The position numbers and the translations under genes are program-made. A DNA stretch of 64,000 nucleotides, from NCBI GenBank assembly GCA_030272585.1, contig BSYQ01000010.1:248001-312000 (forward strand). The letters run 5' to 3'. Numbering within the stretch: position 1 is the first letter of the stretch; the number at the start of each line of letters is the position of its first letter. Below are positions 61,786-64,000 of this stretch, piece after piece. Under the pieces are notes generated by a model that had not been told where the DNA came from, ran no database searches, and saw only the letters and a list, made by a program, of their open reading frames with translations. The stretch is from Bryopsis sp. KO-2023. Lineage: Eukaryota; Chlorophyta; Ulvophyceae; Bryopsidales; Bryopsidaceae.

Positions 61786-64000
61786 ATGAGTTCTCGAGAG
61801 CTTGCTGCAAGCGAGCAGCTGACACAATCCCGCAAGTATCTTCGTCTAGCGCTACAAGAGTATTGTGGTGATGGTGCAAATGTCGGACGAACATGGAAGT
61901 ATTGGGAGCAGTATGTTCGTCTTGGGAGGAACGACCCGCATACCATGATAATACTGAAAGAGACCGCCGTGCACATGAACCATGATTGGTCTGTGATTGA
62001 AAGAGGCCTGAAGTGTGTTGCTGCTTTTGTGGACGTCCCGACCCCCAACGAAATGGTATTGGCGTCTACCCCACTTACCAACGGCTACGTGTCCCCAAAG
62101 GTAAACTTGATTCTATTAGTCCCGTTTCTTTACTTGAGTGCACAGGTGCATTAACACCTGGCTGGTACCAACCCCGTGCGTGTAGATATCCAGGTGCGTG
62201 GTGGACGCGTGCGGTGGGACGGTGAAGCCCGTCATTCACAGACGGGACGCGTGGAAGTATTCCCTGTCCGAGTGCAACCGAGTGACCCTGTTCAGGAAGG
62301 AATGTGAAGCATGTGGGACGGTGTATATGCTTCATGGATACTTCAAGGACCACAACAGAAAATCATTTACGCCTTATCGGGGTTTCGATGTGAATGAATT
62401 TTTGCAAACGAGTGTTCGCGGGGAAACGCTTATACACCACGATCTTCTGAAGAGTTTTGAAGGGTTTTTTATGCGGGCAAGGGCTGGAATGGATCCATTC
62501 GTCGATTTTGTGAACTATTCAAGAGGCGCCCTATCGCGTTTCGAAAGCACCGAAGATTACAAGCTCCAGAGAACGAACAGAACGCGACAGTCTCCCGTGG
62601 AAGAACGACGCCGGCGAAGGCACACGGACAGAAACCAGCTGTCTAGACACAGGTTCATCGAGGGCTGGCTGTTATGGAAGGCGTTGGAGATGTTGCGGAA
62701 GGTATTCGGCGAGGAACCTATATGCGTACCCCAAAATGTGGACGAACTAGTTGCAGTGGCGCACCCCCATATTTTCCGTTATCTACTACGGGCTTTACAT
62801 GACCACCCTCTTAGATGCCGAGATTCGAACTGTGGAAAAGCGATTATTATCGACGGAAACGCTAAACTTCATCGAATGAGGTGCTTACACAGAGGAGAAG
62901 ATGCACTCGGGGACCCCAAAGGTTTCCATAGGTAAGCGTGTGCATTTCCTACGATCTAAAGCGTTTCACAGTTTTGAGAACGTTTGAGTTTTCGTCACAC
63001 TTCATCTTGGATTCACCAACACCACTTTCACTAGTTTTTGTTTTGGTCACAGATGTCTTGGTGGGTACTGTTCGTCGTCTCCAGTCGCGGGATGAATGGC
63101 TTCTGTTCGACGCATTTTGGAACGGCGGAGGGTGCACCAGACACGACCGGTATTTGTACTGATGATGAAGGACGTTCGTATGTTTCTTCGGCTGATTCGG
63201 GAATTGAAGAGGAGCAGGAAATGGTTGAGGCGGACATCTCTCAGGCTATCTACCAAAGAACCAGATCGAAGAGTCAGGGACTCGTTGAACTCGAAGACGA
63301 CATGTACGTGGTACAAGAAATCCTTTCAGCGAGGAAGGTTAAATCGAAAGTCTTGGTCACCGTGAAGTGGGCCGGGTACGAAGATCCCACCGAGGAACCA
63401 ATCGAAAACCTGTTCCCTGAGGAGCTCCAGGCAGCTGCCATGACAATACTCGCTTGTGGCGCTATAACGAAGGACACAAAAGCGGTGGTAAACAAGTCTT
63501 CAATCTCACAAAGACAACGAGTCGAAGTGTTGTCGAAGTTTGCGGAGGCAATGAAAATGTTCAGGGAGGCCATGAAGAAAAAAAATGGTGACACAGGGCA
63601 GGTGCATGCTGATATGAATATCGAATTACCAAATGATTTAAGGACAAGGCACGCTGGGTCCCATAAAAAAAGGAACAACGTTGGGCGAGATGGCAAGAAG
63701 AAAACGAAGCGGATTTTGGAGATCGAGAGAACCATACGCGTATTGACGACGTCTGATGTCGGTGATGAAGAGGATAGACGTCGAGTAGAGTCGCTTCCAG
63801 AGCTTTGTTCCATAAGGGACTTTTCGCACGTCGGAAAAGGTCGAACCGCAGGAACATTGTTTGCCTTTCATCACTGCGGTTTCCCCTTCCCACCCATAGA
63901 ACTGATTGGGAGCGAAAGTCTGACGCAAGTTACGCACTACCTGATGACGTTGTTCAAGGCACACCAGCCACGTTATGAAGGAAAGACGGGCGACAAGCTC
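61786..64000 (+). CDS. KDZ-like transposase gene: two Cys clusters, chromodomain; 3' end outside window
   Basis: Exon 1 is 61,786-62,100 (MSSRELAASEQLTQ ... GYVSPK, donor GTAAAC). Exon 2 starts near 62,194 and ends at 62,931 (GTAAGC); its acceptor phase with exon 1 does not fit and needs checking. Exon 3 runs from 63,085 (CCAG|T) to the window end. Exon 2 carries CEACGTVYMLHGYF within a CxC5-like cluster and a second cluster with IIIDGNAKLHRMRCLH, completed over the intron by GMNGFCSTHFG. These resemble the CxC5/CxC6 clusters that precede KDZ transposase cores. A chromodomain follows (MYVVQEILSARK ... VTVKWAGYEDPTEEP, about 63,301-63,405), then a basic region and FHHCGFPFPPIELIGSESLT near the edge, which may begin the catalytic core. 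Family assignment is from motif memory only. Confidence 0.45.

Overview
The window looks like a gene-poor, repeat-rich nuclear segment of a green alga on the streptophyte side. The evidence is a plastid-type CtpA protease with a lumenal export signal, a class I fructose-bisphosphate aldolase with a transit-like N-terminus, a kinesin with the FERM lobe and C-terminal motor of KCBP (a green-lineage kinesin), spliceosomal introns and chromodomain Ty3/gypsy elements. A charophyte such as Chara would fit. That is inference; no species marker is visible.

Region 1 (1-34,089) is one host gene on the minus strand, blown apart by nested transposons. Its Gly-rich exon carries two LTR chromoviruses: A (259-22,754, TSD CATGA) and C (22,849-33,065, TSD CCGCC). 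A third, B (7,647-18,320, TSD CAGCG), sits inside the reverse transcriptase of A. A is also hit by three short foldback DNA elements (M1, M2, M3) with terminal inverted repeats and 9-10 bp target duplications. All three LTR elements lie on the minus strand, appear to use the same primer tRNA (PBS TGGTTTCGGAGC) and carry a third ORF downstream of pol. That ORF combines a coiled coil or charged N-terminal half with a RING-like Cys/His pattern.

Region 2 (34,200-43,245) holds a half copy of the M2 family and a KCBP-like kinesin with several coding lesions and an unexpected exon order. Region 3 (45,507-52,615) holds two apparently intact plastid genes in divergent orientation, ctpA (-) and aldolase (+), sharing about 0.3-0.7 kb of upstream DNA. 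A small secreted Cys-rich protein follows at 54,138-54,392 (-).

Region 4 (55,100-64,000) is mobile and satellite DNA: a GGAAGC-rich island, an array of about 110-bp monomers, a DUF3987-like P-loop ATPase gene interrupted after codon 7 by foldback element M4, an array of about 186-bp units, and the start of a KDZ (Kyakuja-Dileera-Zisupton)-like transposase gene with two Cys clusters and a chromodomain, running off the right edge.

The strongest candidates for undescribed biology are: (1) the foldback elements M1-M4, each saturated with its own self-complementary word, three of them with a tRNA-like pol III core; (2) the shared coiled-coil/RING-like ORF3 of the three chromoviruses; (3) the pairing of a DUF3987 ATPase with a chromodomain KDZ-like transposase. 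All calls come from reading the sequence by eye; no database search was run.
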